NCBI GenBank assembly: GCA_963803755.1
Contig: CAWDNP010000012.1
Span: forward strand, 186,001 to 250,000
Origin: CAVUPF01 sp963803755
Lineage (GTDB): Bacteria > Actinomycetota > Thermoleophilia > Solirubrobacterales > 70-9
Length of the DNA: 64,000 nt
Direction of reading: 5' to 3'
In this document: one piece after another, positions 19,786-29,491 of the stretch
Position numbering within the stretch: the stretch's first letter is position 1
Layout: every line of letters begins with the position of its first letter
Program-made: the position numbers and the translations under genes
Notes under the pieces: model-generated
What the model saw: only the letters and a program-made list of their open reading frames with translations
The model's database searches: none
What the model was told of the DNA's origin: nothing

Positions 19786-20436
19786 ATGGTGGGGCAGAAC
19801 CCCCCGGTCAGGCCGGCGATCGAGGATGACCACGAGGCGGCCGCCGAGGCACTTGCGCTGGCGTTCGCCGATGACCCGGCCTGGGCGCACCTGCTCCCCG
19901 ACCCCCACACGCGAGCCGAGCGGCTTCTCGCTTTCTTCACCGCCGAGATCGAAAACCTGACCCCAGAGCACCGCCAGGTCTGGGTCACCGAGGACGGCAG
20001 CGGCGCGGCGGTGTGGGCCTGTCCGGGACGCTGGCGGGTGCCGCTTGCGCGGACGCTGCGCCAGGCGCTCCCGATGGCGGGAGTCTTCGGCAGCCGACTG
20101 CCTCTGGCGGCTTGGACCCTGCTGAGGATCGAACGACACCACCCCTCGGCGCCGCGGCACTGGTACCTGCACTACCTGGGGGTCGAGCCGCGCCACCAAG
20201 GGCGCGGCCTCGGTGCGGCCCTGCTCGCGCCGGTGCTCGAGCTGTGCGACCGTGACTGCACTCCCGCCCACCTGGAGTCGAGCACCGAGCGCAGCCGGGC
20301 GCTGTACGAGCGCAACGGCTTCGCCCTGACCAGAACCTTCGAGATGCCCGCCGGCGGTCCGCTGCTCCGCGAGATGTGGCGTAACCCTGCTACCACCGCA
20401 TCCCCGAGCCCGACTCGGTCGAAGGGGTTGGAGTAA
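19786..20436 (+). CDS. GNAT-family N-acetyltransferase
   Basis: About 216 residues from the ATG at 19786; a GTG at 19777 adds three. GNAT motif A is L-G-V-E-P-R-H-Q-G-R-G-L-G-A-A-L-L, the acetyl-CoA pyrophosphate loop, and motif B ends Y-E-R-N-G-F. It begins 10 bp after the PNPOx-like gene and probably shares its transcript. The substrate is not evident. Intact; the C-terminal ~20 residues are Ser/Thr/Pro-rich. Confidence 0.88.
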   Translation: MVGQNPPVRPAIEDDHEAAAEALALAFADDPAWAHLLPDPHTRAERLLAFFTAEIENLTPEHRQVWVTEDGSGAAVWACPGRWRVPLARTLRQALPMAGVFGSRLPLAAWTLLRIERHHPSAPRHWYLHYLGVEPRHQGRGLGAALLAPVLELCDRDCTPAHLESSTERSRALYERNGFALTRTFEMPAGGPLLREMWRNPATTASPSPTRSKGLE

Positions 20437-20517
20437 AGCGCCTGATCTTCCGCCTCTCGTTGTAGCTGCTATCAAGCTCGATAACGCTCAAGTCCCTTTC
20501 CACACCGCCACAACTCC

Positions 20518-21318
20518 ATGCCAAACCCGACCCAACACCACAAAGCAGCCCTCTTCCGTGCTCTTCACGAGGGCGAGCCGTTCGTCATCCCGAACCCCTG
20601 GGACGCCGGCTCGGCCAAGGTCTTGGCGGGGCTCGGTTTCAAGGCCCTGGCGAGTACCAGCTCCGGCTTCGCCTTTACCCTGGGGCGCCCGGACGGCGGC
20701 GTCACGCTCGACGAGCTGGTAGACCACGCCCGGCTCCTCGACGAAACGACCGGCTTGCCGCTTTCGGTCGACTTGGAGAACGGTTTCGGGCCCGACCCCG
20801 AGGATGCCGCGGGAGCGATCGGCCGGATTGCCGAGGCGGGTGCCGTCGGCGGCTCGATCGAGGACTATGACCCTGAGGACGGCATCTATGAGATCGACCA
20901 CGCCGCCGAGCGAGTCGCCGCCGCCTGTGAGGCCGCGCGCCGCCTCGAATTCCCCTTCACGCTGACGGCCAGGGCCGAGAACCACGTCCGGGGAAATCCC
21001 GACCTCGACGACACGATCGCCCGCCTGCAGGCCTATGAGCGAGCCGGCGCAGATGTCCTCTTCGCGCCCGGGCTTCGCAGCGCGGAGGAGATTCGAGCTG
21101 TGGCGGAAGTGATCGGCAGTCCGCTCAACGTGCTCGCCATCCCGAGCCTCTCGCTGGCGGAGATCGTCGACGCGGGCGCGCAGAGAGTCAGTGTCGGGGG
21201 AAGGCTCGCCTGGACTGCGGTCGGAGCGATGGCTGAGGTGGCGGAGCGCATCCGCGATCGCGGCGACTTCTCATCCCTACCCGAACCGACCCAGGTCGCG
21301 GAGTGGCTCTCGGGTTGA
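20518..21318 (+). CDS. Isocitrate lyase/PEP mutase family protein
   Basis: An intact 266-residue TIM-barrel protein. It has F-V-I-P-N-P-W-D-A-G-S-A, S-T-S-S-G-F-A, the acidic metal-binding strand S-V-D-L-E-N-G-F-G, and S-I-E-D-Y-D-P. These match the PEP mutase/isocitrate lyase superfamily, the subgroup often annotated as oxaloacetate decarboxylase or phosphonomutase-like. The isocitrate lyase K-K-C-G-H loop is absent, so it is not that enzyme. Mg-dependent C-C or C-P bond chemistry on a 2-oxo acid is expected. It sits between two acetyltransferase genes. Confidence 0.88.
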   Translation: MPNPTQHHKAALFRALHEGEPFVIPNPWDAGSAKVLAGLGFKALASTSSGFAFTLGRPDGGVTLDELVDHARLLDETTGLPLSVDLENGFGPDPEDAAGAIGRIAEAGAVGGSIEDYDPEDGIYEIDHAAERVAAACEAARRLEFPFTLTARAENHVRGNPDLDDTIARLQAYERAGADVLFAPGLRSAEEIRAVAEVIGSPLNVLAIPSLSLAEIVDAGAQRVSVGGRLAWTAVGAMAEVAERIRDRGDFSSLPEPTQVAEWLSG

Positions 21319-21350
21319 GGGTGAGGCTCAGATGCAAAACACTCAAGCCC

Positions 21351-21941
21351 ATGCTGCGACCGCGACCTTCTGATCCTCGCCTTCGTCTGCTGGAGGAAGC
21401 CGACGCAGAGGAGCTTCATGCGCTGATCGACGCCAACCGTGACTACCTCAGCCGTTGGATGCCGTGGGCAGCCAACCAGACCTTTGAGGACACGCTTGGG
21501 TTCATTCGGAAGACCCGGGACCAGTTGACGACAAACAACGGATTCCAGGTGGCCATTGTCTGCGAGGGAAGCATCGCCGGTGTGGTCGGCTACCACACCG
21601 TTGATTGGGGCAGTCGCCTGACGAGCATCGGGTACTGGCTCGCCGAGGAGCACCAAGGCCGGGGAACGATGACCGAGGCGGTACGGACCCTCACCGACCA
21701 CGCGCTGTCGGTCTGGGGGCTCAACCGCGTCGAGATCCGCGTCGCGGCGGAGAACCACCAAAGTCGGGCGATTCCCGAGCGGCTGGGGTTTCGAGAAGAG
21801 GGCACCCTGCGCGCGGCGGAGCGAGTTGGTGATCGCTTCCTCGACAGCGTTGTGTATTCGATGCTGGCGGCGAATTGGAGTCCGGCGGCTCTAACGCAGC
21901 TGCGCTACGCAGCTTCTGACCCGACGAACGACAGGCGATAG
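21351..21941 (+). CDS. GNAT acetyltransferase, RimJ/RimL-like
   Basis: About 196 residues from the ATG at 21351 (M-L-R-P-R-P). It resembles the RimJ/RimL/YdaF branch: L-R-L-L-E-E-A-D-A-E-E-L-H, Y-L-S-R-W-M-P-W, and motif A I-G-Y-W-L-A-E-E-H-Q-G-R-G-T-M-T-E-A. Such enzymes acetylate protein N-termini or small amines and antibiotics. It overlaps the 3' end of a convergent acetyltransferase remnant by 37 bp. Intact. Confidence 0.87.
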   Translation: MLRPRPSDPRLRLLEEADAEELHALIDANRDYLSRWMPWAANQTFEDTLGFIRKTRDQLTTNNGFQVAIVCEGSIAGVVGYHTVDWGSRLTSIGYWLAEEHQGRGTMTEAVRTLTDHALSVWGLNRVEIRVAAENHQSRAIPERLGFREEGTLRAAERVGDRFLDSVVYSMLAANWSPAALTQLRYAASDPTNDRR

Positions 21942-22290
21942 AGAACATGCGCAATGCCGGTGTGCTCGATCTCGCCGCTGAGCCGCAATCCTGCCTTCTC
22001 GGCCACGCGCCGGGAGGCGAGGTTGCCGGGCGTTGTCATGGCGACGACCTCGCGTAGCCCCAGCGACCTCGCCCACTCGATCGTCGCCAACGCGGCCTCG
22101 GTTGCCAGTCCCCCGCCCTGGCGATCTGGCTCGATCACCCAGGGCAACTCCACCGTCGGCTCCCTTCGACCGCGGTGCATTGCAAGCCACCGCGACCCAC
22201 AAACGATCCGCTCTTCCCATCGGCGAGCGCCCAAGGCCCGAATCCGTGTTCGTCCCAGTGGTGGATGTCGCAGCTCGCTGTTCACACGAT
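21905..22290 (-). pseudogene. Truncated GNAT acetyltransferase remnant
   Basis: Two frames together encode the second half of a RimJ/L-type acetyltransferase: H-H-W-D-E-H-G-F-G-P-W-A-L-A near 22250-22275, then after a frame change (~22170) the acetyl-CoA loop I-E-P-D-R-Q-G-G-G-L-A-T-E-A and L-A-S-R-R-V-A-E-K-A-G. The N-terminal ~60 residues expected of the family are not found upstream, so the gene is broken or truncated rather than just frameshifted. It lies next to the left end of the integrative element. Confidence 0.6.
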
Positions 22291-22314
22291 CGCGTTCGCG
22301 CAGAACGGTACGGC

Positions 22315-22524
22315 CTAAACAGGAGGGCCGTGCGTGGGATAGCTGGAGACCGGTTTGGTCATAGTAGGGACGGCAAGGACGGTGCCGGGCCGCGGCGAGG
22401 GCCTCGCGTTCGGATCGGTGATCGTCAGCTGGAAGGGACCCTCGATGCCTCTGGAGAAGCTGCTCACCTGGATCCAGTAGGTGGCTGGGAGAGCTTGGCG
22501 CCAATGCTGACCAAGGCACGTCAA
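22315..22524 (-). pseudogene. Possible 3' fragment of a secreted-protein gene
   Basis: An open frame whose centre reads T-Y-W-I-Q-V-S-S-F then G-P-F-Q-L-T-I-T-D, the pattern of the last strands of a PPC- or Ig-like beta-sandwich. No signal peptide or N-terminal part is present. It may be the tail of a gene lost when the neighbouring element inserted. Low confidence. Confidence 0.25.
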
Positions 22525-22635
22525 TAGATCCGGTGCTCTTCGCCCGTGTGAAGGACTTGCAAGTGCGAGCCGATACCTTTAGCAGAGGAGCGACCAATGA
22601 GCCCTGACGAGATCAAACACTTCAAGGGAAGGATT

Positions 22636-22702
22636 TGGCTCTGTAACTGGGATGCCGGAGGAGGGACTCGAACCCCCGACACGCGGATTATGATTCCGCT
22701 GC
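22636..22702 (-). repeat. Left attachment site (attL): truncated tRNA-Met 3' copy
   Basis: Bases 22636-22702 match 42682-42748 over 67 positions with three mismatches, all within 22645-22648; 22649-22702 is identical. The repeat covers the T-arm, variable loop and anticodon arm of tRNA-Met(CAT), then diverges where the D-arm should begin. It is the displaced 3' end of the tRNA target, marking the left boundary of a ~20.0-kb integrated element whose integrase gene ends 41 bp away. Confidence 0.88.
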
Positions 22703-22742
22703 GAGGCTTGCCGCCAGTTGCGGCTGCTCGATCTTTTCCCTG

Positions 22743-23968
22743 CTAATAAGCGGTTTTCGGTGATTCCGTTGTCTTCGCGTTTGCCGCTCTTTTCGGACCT
22801 TGCCTTGCCACCCCCTTGCCACCCCGAGGGGCGACAGCCTCATCGAAGAAGTCCGCGTCTCCAACTCCATCGTCCATCAAATGCACATAGGTCCGCAGGG
22901 TGAAGCCGGGGTCTGCGTGCCCCAACCACTCCTGTACCTGCTTGATGTTGCGCCCGTCATCGAACAGCAGCGAAGCGCAGGTGTGGCGGAAGTTGTGGAA
23001 CGAGACGGTCGAGCGGATCTGCGTCTTGTCCTCGCCATCTTTGTCTTTGACGACGACCTCGATCTTGAAACCGACGCTCTTTGCCGCGGGCGCCAGCACT
23101 CGCCGATACACGTTGGCCGGCAGCAGCTCCGTACCTGCCTTGGACGCGAACACCGGCGTCTTCGGTCCTCGGTAGTTGTCGCGGCGGTGGGCAAGGAGTC
23201 GCTTCGCCATCCCCTTCGAGAGAGGGATGTCGCGCTTGCCGGCGCCGCTCTTCAGCCGCTTGCGCTGGCCCTTGTAGAACTGCTCGCGGACCCTGATCTT
23301 CGGCTTCTCGCCAAGGTCAAGGTGCTCCCAGCGCAGTCCGATCGCCTCGCTGATCCGCAGGCCCGTGTGGGTCAGAAACTCGAAGAAGAGCCGCCAATCC
23401 TTCGGGATCGCCGCCAGCAGAACCCCCAGCTCCGCTCGGGTCAGGGCTTTGGCCTTCTCTTCTACCGGCTCCTCTTCCCGCGCCGCAGGAATCCGGACGC
23501 CGAGGATCGGATTGGAGGGCCGAAGGCCGTCCTCGACGGCGGTGGCGTACATCACCGATAGGGCGGCCCGGAGCTTCTTTATCTGTGAGGTCGAGCAGCC
23601 GTCCTCGCGCATTTCGGCGAACAGCTCACGAACGTCGGCAGGTTCAACGTCGGCCAGCTTCCACGCCTTCCACTGCGGCAGCGCGTGGGCCTTGATCGGA
23701 CGCTCGTACTCCGGGCGCGTCGTCTCGGAGAACCCGCGCGACGTGCGCCCGGCGTAGCCCTTGATCCAGCTGGTGAAGTAGGGGCCGAAGAGGATCTTGG
23801 ATACTGGGCGCTTCTCGCCCGACTGTCGACCTCCCTTTCTCTCTCGCGCCTCGGCCATCGTGGCGAAGGTTTCTTTGTGCTGCTGGCCTCGGTGCTCCCA
23901 GGTGATGACGTAGCGCGAACCGCGCTTGTAGATGCCGGGTAGCGGGTCGTTTCGAGTTTGGCAGCCAT
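22743..23968 (-). CDS. Tyrosine-recombinase integrase of the tRNA-Met element
   Basis: About 408 residues. An N-terminal arm-binding region opens G-I-Y-K-R-G-S-R-Y-V-I-T-W, a SAM-like core-binding domain follows, then the catalytic domain with Arg in H-T-G-L-R-I-S-E-A, H-x-x-R in S-F-H-N-F-R-H-T-C, and the last His and Tyr in L-G-H-A-D-P-G-F-T-L-R-T-Y-V-H. I favour the ATG ending at 23968 (M-A-A-K-L-E-T-T-R), preceded by a strong GAGGAGAAG ribosome site; this requires a frameshift near 23940. The main frame otherwise runs open to 24053. Position beside attL makes it the integrase for this element. Confidence 0.92.
22803..22825 (+). repeat. Tandem arm-type motif near attL
   Basis: Two adjacent copies of CCTTGCCACCCC (22803-22814 and 22814-22825, sharing a C) lie inside the 3' end of the integrase gene. 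The same motif occurs as a close pair near the other end of the element, as expected for integrase arm-binding sites. Confidence 0.5.
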
Positions 23969-24395
23969 CAGCTTCTCCTCTCGCTCGCGGCTCTCGCCGC
24001 TCTGTGGATGATGCCCCACAGGGCGGCGGGCTCGCAGGCGGCTTGCTTTTCATTGGTTCTCCGGTCGACGACTTCCGAGGCGGTCGCCTCGCTCTACTCC
24101 TTTAAGACGTAGCGGAGCACCGTTTCGCCCCCCTCCGATCGAGCCCGCTGAAAAGGTAGACGTGCCGTGCTCGCCTGAGTGCTCGGACTCGGAAGTTCGC
24201 GCACATATCCGACGGATCGACACGCTCGCTCATCAACGGAAAGCAGTCGCGAGCTCGGTGCCGGTGCGAACGACTGCGTCTTCCGTAGCAGGAGTCTCAG
24301 CGAGATCGGCGGACACGCTCGCAACTACGCGGGAGCAGAAGGATGCCCGACGCACGAGCACCAAAACCCTTGGGAGCCACGGCGGCGCAGTTCGC
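23969..24395. other. Gene-free stretch upstream of the integrase
   Basis: No convincing gene or structured RNA. A 76-codon minus-strand open frame (24094-24324) has no recognisable features. The region presumably holds the integrase promoter. Confidence 0.4.
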
Positions 24396-24872
24396 TCAGG
24401 GTGAGCGTGGTCGATGCAGACGACGCGCTGGGCAAGACAGAGGCGGGAGGCTTACCGTCAAACGGTGAGGGTCGAGTCGGTGGGGGCGTTCGATCAACAG
24501 CTTCGAGTAGAAGGTCTTGCCTTCGCAGGTCTGCGTTCCCGAGGCGTCGAAACGTACCCTTATTCGTGTATGGGCCTTTCTCTCGATGAGGAGCCCCGTC
24601 GCCTTCGCTTTGTCGGAACCCCAGTCGCGCCAGCGCAGCTTCTCGAAGTCGAATAAGATGGCGCCCGCCCAAGCCTCGGTGACAAGAGTCGTCAAGGTGA
24701 CGCAGTTGCGCGGGTGCTGTTCGGGCTTCGTGCCCTCGCCGCGCTGGTGGCAGAGCATGTAGATCGGACCACCCGAGGTTCCAGCGGCTGACGTTGCCAG
24801 CGCCCAGGCGCCAGCAGCGAGCACGAGGATGGAGAGGAGAGCCATCGGATAAATCGGTCGCGTGCGTCGCAT
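24396..24872 (-). CDS. Small secreted protein of unknown function
   Basis: About 158 residues from the ATG ending at 24872 (M-R-R-T-R-P-I-Y-P); an upstream ATG at 24887 adds five. A signal peptide with hydrophobic core A-L-L-S-I-L-V-L-A-A-G-A is followed by about 90 residues with three cysteines (M-L-C-H-Q, R-N-C-V, Q-T-C-E) and W-R-D-W-G. The last ~30 residues are Arg/Pro-rich and probably out of frame. No homologous family recognised. It is cargo within the element. Confidence 0.55.
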   Translation of the reverse strand: MRRTRPIYPMALLSILVLAAGAWALATSAAGTSGGPIYMLCHQRGEGTKPEQHPRNCVTLTTLVTEAWAGAILFDFEKLRWRDWGSDKAKATGLLIERKAHTRIRVRFDASGTQTCEGKTFYSKLLIERPHRLDPHRLTVSLPPLSCPARRLHRPRSP

Positions 24873-25128
24873 GGGCGCGCTCAACACTAGACCCCGATCT
24901 GGTCACGCATCAGCAGCGGCGGCAAAGCTCATCAGTTGCTATCACGAGCGCGGCCCTGCTCGGACGCTCGCAAATCGCGCGAAGCAGCAACCGCAGTCGT
25001 CTCTCTGGAGGATCGCTAATCAAGCAACGACGCCAACGATGTAAGGCTTAGCCGTCAAGGCCGCAACACCCCTTGCACCGATTCGTTGACTGTCAGGTAG
25101 CGATCCGCTCGCAACCCGCTCCGTTTGG

Positions 25129-26406
25129 CTATCCCTTTTTCGGCGGACGGGGATTCTTAACCCAGTCGGCGCTTGCGCCGCGGTAGCGATGTAGGATCAG
25201 CGTTTGCGTGGCTTCGACCGGGTAGACGCGTTCCTGTGTGTATTCGACCCGCAGCTTCACCGGCGCCCAATCCCGCCGCCGCAGTTGAGAGCGAATCCGT
25301 CGTGCCATCGCGCCATGTCCCGCACGAATGCGAACCCACCACAGGTAGAAATTGCCCTGGACACATGGGGGACGGTGCTTCCGAAGACCTTCCAGTCCAG
25401 GCCACTGGAGGTAACCGTCAGCCGGCCTTGACCAGGCACGTAGACGCCGGCGAGGACCGCTCCGGAGCGCAGGTTGTAGAGGACGTTCTGTCCAAACCTG
25501 ATCGAAGGGGAAGGCAGGATCAGATAGGGAGGGGTCGGCCGCGGATCGACAGCCAAGCCCCAAAACCCGCGTTCTGTGCTCGGAATCCAGGCCGGATCGA
25601 CATCGGTGCCGTCGAGATTGGCGCGACCGATGCTTGCGTCTTCGCGAGCGCTGCTTACCCAGTAGATTTGGCCCGATTGGACCGCGATCCACCCTGCACT
25701 TTCGGCTTCGGGGATGAAGCTGCGGTCGATTTCGCCACCTTCAAGGTTGGCGCGTGCGATCGCTCGGCCCTGTCCCCAGTAGAGCTGGCTGCCGCTCACC
25801 GCGAGCCCGCAGCTGGGATTGGAATCGGGCAGGTGGATGAACGGGCGTTCGGGACTTGAGCCGTCGAGATTCGCTCGCCCGATTCCCCCTTCTTCGACCC
25901 AGTAGACGTGGCTTTCGCTAATCGCGACGCCGCAAGGGTGTTCGAGGCCGGTGACAAGCGTGTTGGCTTCAGAACCGTCGAGGTCGGCCCGTCCCAGGGA
26001 GCCGGTTGCCTTTTCCAACGAGAAGTTGCCCCAGTTGGCCCAGTAGAGGTGGCTCGCGTCGAGGGCCACCCCGCACGGCACCTGGAGACCTGAGAACGAC
26101 CGTCGCCGGGTAGACGCCTTCGCCTTCGAGCCGACGACGACCGATTCCCCGATATCCAGCCCAGTAGAGAAATTCAGAATTGACCGCCACGCCGCAAACA
26201 GGGCCGGCGGAATCACCCCCCAAAGGCCAGCTGAAGTAGTCCCACTGCGGTTCGGTCCCGTCAAGGTTGGCGGCGCCGAGTCCGTCCTGTTCGGACCCCC
26301 AGTAGACCGCGGCCGCGGCGCGCATCGCCCCGACAGCCATGTAGAGCAATACCATCGTGACGATCACGGCGATCGGCTGAACCCGGCGTCTAACTCCAAG
26401 CCTCAT
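25129..26406 (-). CDS. Secreted YWTD/virginiamycin-lyase-like beta-propeller, two frameshifts
   Basis: About 425 residues after joining three frames. The ATG ending at 26406 opens a signal-anchor (I-A-V-I-V-T-M-V-L-L-Y). Repeats of about 40 residues follow, each with a Y-W pair and a G-x-A-N-L-D-G strand (V-Y-W-G-S-E, L-Y-W-A-N-W, V-Y-W-V-E-E, L-Y-W-G-Q-G, I-Y-W-V-S-S), the layout of six-bladed propellers such as LDL-receptor YWTD domains or virginiamycin B lyase-like proteins. A C-terminal basic tail ends N-P-R-P-P-K-K-G. Frames change near 26110 and 25310. No lyase active site can be assigned, so binding or scaffolding is as likely as catalysis. Confidence 0.7.
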
Positions 26407-26663
26407 GCCGACGGCGATCCTACCTGTATCTGTGTCGCAGATCGCGCAAAGGAGGTGCCAACCCGCAGACTGGTGATCGTCATTCCCGTGTCGTGTTTGG
26501 CTGGCGAGTAGCTGGGGCGTGTCGCCCCTGATTTCTGCCCCCTTCGGGCGCATAAAGGTTGATGGCAGATGGAATTGAACGACCTCAACCCCGCCCGTCC
26601 GATAGTCGGCGTGTGCAAAATTTGGGACTGAATTCAGGGAGGCCCCTTGACAGGACCGGCGAC

Positions 26664-26918
26664 ATGCTGCCACCCTCGAAGAGGGACACGGCTTGCCCTG
26701 TGTCTTCAAGGTCCCATTACGCGCCCACCGCCCTGATTGTCGGGGGCCTCGCGGCCTCCCCGTATGGGTCCGCCGCATTCGGGCTGTTTCTCGCTTTCGC
26801 GATCGCCTACCTGCTCGTCGGTCTCTATCTCTACGTCGTCGATGCAGCCGACCGCACGGTAGACGCCGCCCGCAACCTTCGCGATCTTGAGGAAGAAGAA
26901 GACCGGCGTAGCTCCTGA
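26664..26918 (+). CDS. Small membrane protein
   Basis: About 84 residues from the ATG at 26664; the frame is open further upstream to 26559. Two hydrophobic segments (A-L-I-V-G-G-L-A-A and F-G-L-F-L-A-F-A-I-A-Y-L-L-V) are followed by a charged amphipathic tail with four consecutive Glu. The last membrane segment and tail look like a small membrane anchor. Function unknown. Confidence 0.5.
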   Translation: MLPPSKRDTACPVSSRSHYAPTALIVGGLAASPYGSAAFGLFLAFAIAYLLVGLYLYVVDAADRTVDAARNLRDLEEEEDRRSS

Positions 26919-26950
26919 TTCTCGCCCTCACTGCTCGATCTCGGTTAGCT

Positions 26951-26972
26951 CCCTGTTGACGAAACAACAGGG
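26951..26972. terminator. Stem-loop after the small membrane gene
   Basis: CCCTGTTG (26951-26958), loop ACGAAA, CAACAGGG (26965-26972): a perfect 8-bp stem 33 bp after the stop codon at 26918. No T-run follows, so termination would be weak or factor-assisted. Confidence 0.4.
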
Positions 26973-27094
26973 GAATTGCTTGGAATCATGGGCTCGCGCT
27001 TGAGGCTGCGGGTCGGGTGAAAATCGGGCTCACCTAGCGGTGGAATTGCTATCCTGTCGTCACTACTTCCAAGCCTTCGGGACTGGAGGTCTGG

Positions 27095-27112
27095 GGCCGC
27101 CGAGAGGCGGCC
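27095..27112. terminator. Hairpin directly after the NYN gene
   Basis: GGCCGCC (27095-27101), GAGA loop, GGCGGCC (27106-27112): a perfect 7-bp stem with a GNRA-type loop, immediately 3' of the NYN gene stop. Likely a transcript end or a stabilising hairpin. Confidence 0.45.
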
Positions 27113-27850
27113 TCAGCGTTTCTCGGCTTGGTCCCATCCCGGCGGGCGGTGGAATGTGCCCTGAGCGTCGGACATTTCAAGTGGAAGCTGGCTGGCGGCG
27201 AGCTGCGGCTCCTCGATGCGCTTGTAGGCCCCGGAGGGAAGACCTTCAGGAGCCAATCGTCGGTTGCGGTGCCTAGAGGGGTTGAGGACCACGACGGGGA
27301 GCCGAAGGGTCTCTCGAACATATTGGATCGGCCACTCAAGGTCCGAATCGTTTGAGAGCACCGCTGCCTGCTCGTAGCGAGCATTGAACCCGTCGACCAG
27401 GAGGTGGCTGCCGAGATTCACGTCAGAGCCCTTCTCCTCCGTCTTCCAGACGCGAAGCCTGGGGATCGGATCGGACTGCATCTTCAAGAGGCCGCTCCCC
27501 GCGAAGGCAATGCGAGACAGCCAGGCCGCCCTTTTCTCCCGCCAGCTGAGAGGCTGCCCAACCCTGCCAATCGCAAGCGCGTGGAAGACCCTGCGCCTGT
27601 TGAAGAACCCGAACTCGAGCTTGACGCGGGGCAGAGTTTCCATTGCCCGCAAATACGCCTGCTGGTGAGTTGGTGCGCCGGGATCGTGAGGCAAGCCCTT
27701 GATGCGAGCGGTGAAGTACTTTACCTCGACGACCTCGTCGTCGGGCAGCAGGGCGTCGCTCAGGGCGGCTGGGTCAAGCCATCGGAAGGGGGTGTCCCTG
27801 AGTGCCCGGTAGTAGAGGTTGAACCCGTCCACGTAGACGATCGTGCGCAC
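27113..27850 (-). CDS. NYN-domain (PIN-like) putative ribonuclease
   Basis: An intact 245-residue protein. It opens with the NYN/PIN motif I-V-Y-V-D-G-F-N-L-Y-Y (Asp8, Asn11), and later has G-S-D-V-N-L-G-S-H-L and V-L-S-N-D-S-D-L, the other acidic positions of the metal-dependent nuclease fold. Such proteins are thought to cut structured RNA, and some act in defence or toxin systems. It lies in the element, 11 bp downstream of the TraG-like ATPase on the same strand, and may share its transcript. Confidence 0.85.
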   Translation of the reverse strand: MRTIVYVDGFNLYYRALRDTPFRWLDPAALSDALLPDDEVVEVKYFTARIKGLPHDPGAPTHQQAYLRAMETLPRVKLEFGFFNRRRVFHALAIGRVGQPLSWREKRAAWLSRIAFAGSGLLKMQSDPIPRLRVWKTEEKGSDVNLGSHLLVDGFNARYEQAAVLSNDSDLEWPIQYVRETLRLPVVVLNPSRHRNRRLAPEGLPSGAYKRIEEPQLAASQLPLEMSDAQGTFHRPPGWDQAEKR

Positions 27851-27861
27851 GCCGCGCGACC

Positions 27862-29491
27862 CTACCCACTGCGCTGGTCACTGCGCCCATCGCCCGGTGG
27901 CCACACCCGCACGATCTCCGCGCTGCGCTTCGCAGCAGGGTCGATCACCACCGCTTCGCCGACCCCCAGCCGCTTGAACTGGTCGGGGCCGATCAGGAAC
28001 TCGCGCTCGCGGGTCCGGGTTCCCTCTCCCTTGCCGATGATCGCCCCGGTGGCGCTGATCCGCTGCGTGGTCGACCAGCCGGGAAACGGTGCCGGCCATC
28101 CGGGCCAATTTCTCGGCGGAGTCGGGATCTCCGATCCGGTGAGCGATCGTGAACTCGACGTTGGAGAGCACCTGCTCGGTCAGGGTGTCGGAGGGGTCTC
28201 CCGGCCGGGCGCCGCGCAGGTCGGCGAGGCTCTGGGTTCCCAGGTGAAGGCTCAACCCTGCCGAGCGGGCGCGGGCGAAGAGACGCGATACCTGCTCGGC
28301 GGCAAGGGCGGCGAACTCGTCGATCACGACCAGCCCGCCGACTCCTGTGCCCTGAAGATCGGCGGTGAGGCCGACCAGGTCGATCAGAAGCGCCGCGGCA
28401 ACCTGCTTTGCGGCCATCGGGTAGCGGTCGGCGTCGAGGTTGAAGTAGAGAACGTCACCGCAGCGCAGGGAGTGCGCGAGGTCGATCTGCTCGCCCTCCC
28501 CCAGCGCCGGGTCGAGCCAGGGACCAAGCTCTGAGTCGGCGAGCACCGCGAGGCGGTCCCTACCTCCGCCGAGGTCTGCCTTGCCGCGATCCGATAGCCC
28601 ATCGACGTAGGAGCTGACCCGCTTGGCGGTCTCCCCTCCGACCTTGGAGGCGAGGGCGTCGAGGCGCTCGGGGTCCATGTGGGCGACTACCTGGGAGATG
28701 GTCGGCGGCCACATCTCCGCCGCCTGCATGGTCGAGAGCACATGCCCCAACAACCGCCGGGTCGCGAGCTCGTAGTGGGGCTCAGACCACTGGTGGGCTG
28801 CCAACGCCTTGTCGGCGATCTCGGTCGGCCCACCCCTCGCCAGGGGGTTGTAGATGGTGGGGCCGGTTGGCGTCCACTCGATGAAGCGCGAGCCGGCGCG
28901 ATGCGCTGATTCGCAAGCGACGGAGCGCATGTAGCCGTCTCCCTTGGGGTCGATCACGATCGTCGCGAAGTGGGAGAGCACGTAAGCCGGGATGAACCCC
29001 GACAGGGTCACGCTCTTGCCCGAGCCGGTGGCGCCGGCGATCAGCGCGTGGACTCCGCGGAAGAGGCCGACGGGCACCCGGCAGACGCCGCCACGACGGG
29101 AGCTGCCAATCGCCAGTCGGTCTCCCTTGAGACGTTGCTGGCGGGCACCGCGTCCATGAAGGCGCGAGAGCACCAAGCGCAGCGGGCCGCGGGCATCGCC
29201 GATCGCCCGGGCCTCCTCACCGCCGAGCTGGAGGCCTTCGGCGTGAGCGCGCCGGCCGAGCCAGATCGCGGTGAGGGCAGCGACGGCGAGGATGAGCCCG
29301 ACGTGCCAGAAGATGAACCAGACGACGTAGGCGAGGGGGATTCCGAGGAAGGACCAGGTCCAGCGCAGCCCGCGGCGTTGCAGGGCGCGCAGGGCGAAGA
29401 GGCCGAGGGAGAAGCCGGCGAGGAGCGGCCAGGTGAGCTTCCAGAGCTCGGCGCCGATCGCCAGCGCGACGTTGCCCTGTTCCAGAGTCAC
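27862..29491 (-). CDS. TraG/FtsK-like DNA-transfer ATPase, late frameshift
   Basis: About 543 residues. The first ~80 residues hold two to three membrane helices; then Walker A G-A-T-G-S-G-K-S (about 153-160), I-D-P-K-G-D-G-Y and Walker B G-L-V-V-I-D-E-F-A-A-L (~390), followed by L-G-T-Q-S-L-A-D-L. This is the VirD4/TraG-type coupling ATPase layout that pumps DNA to a conjugation channel. One base change near 28082 restores the natural C-terminus (T-R-T-R-E-R-E-F-L-I-G-P-D-Q), ending at 27862. It overlaps the replication-relaxation gene by 4 bp. No relaxase or full channel gene set is visible, so the element is mobilisable at most from this evidence. Confidence 0.82.

Noticed and set aside
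22598..22749. Short frame M-S-P-D-E-I-K-H-F running into attL
   Set aside because: After 17 codons it becomes the antisense translation of the tRNA fragment; no evidence of a gene.
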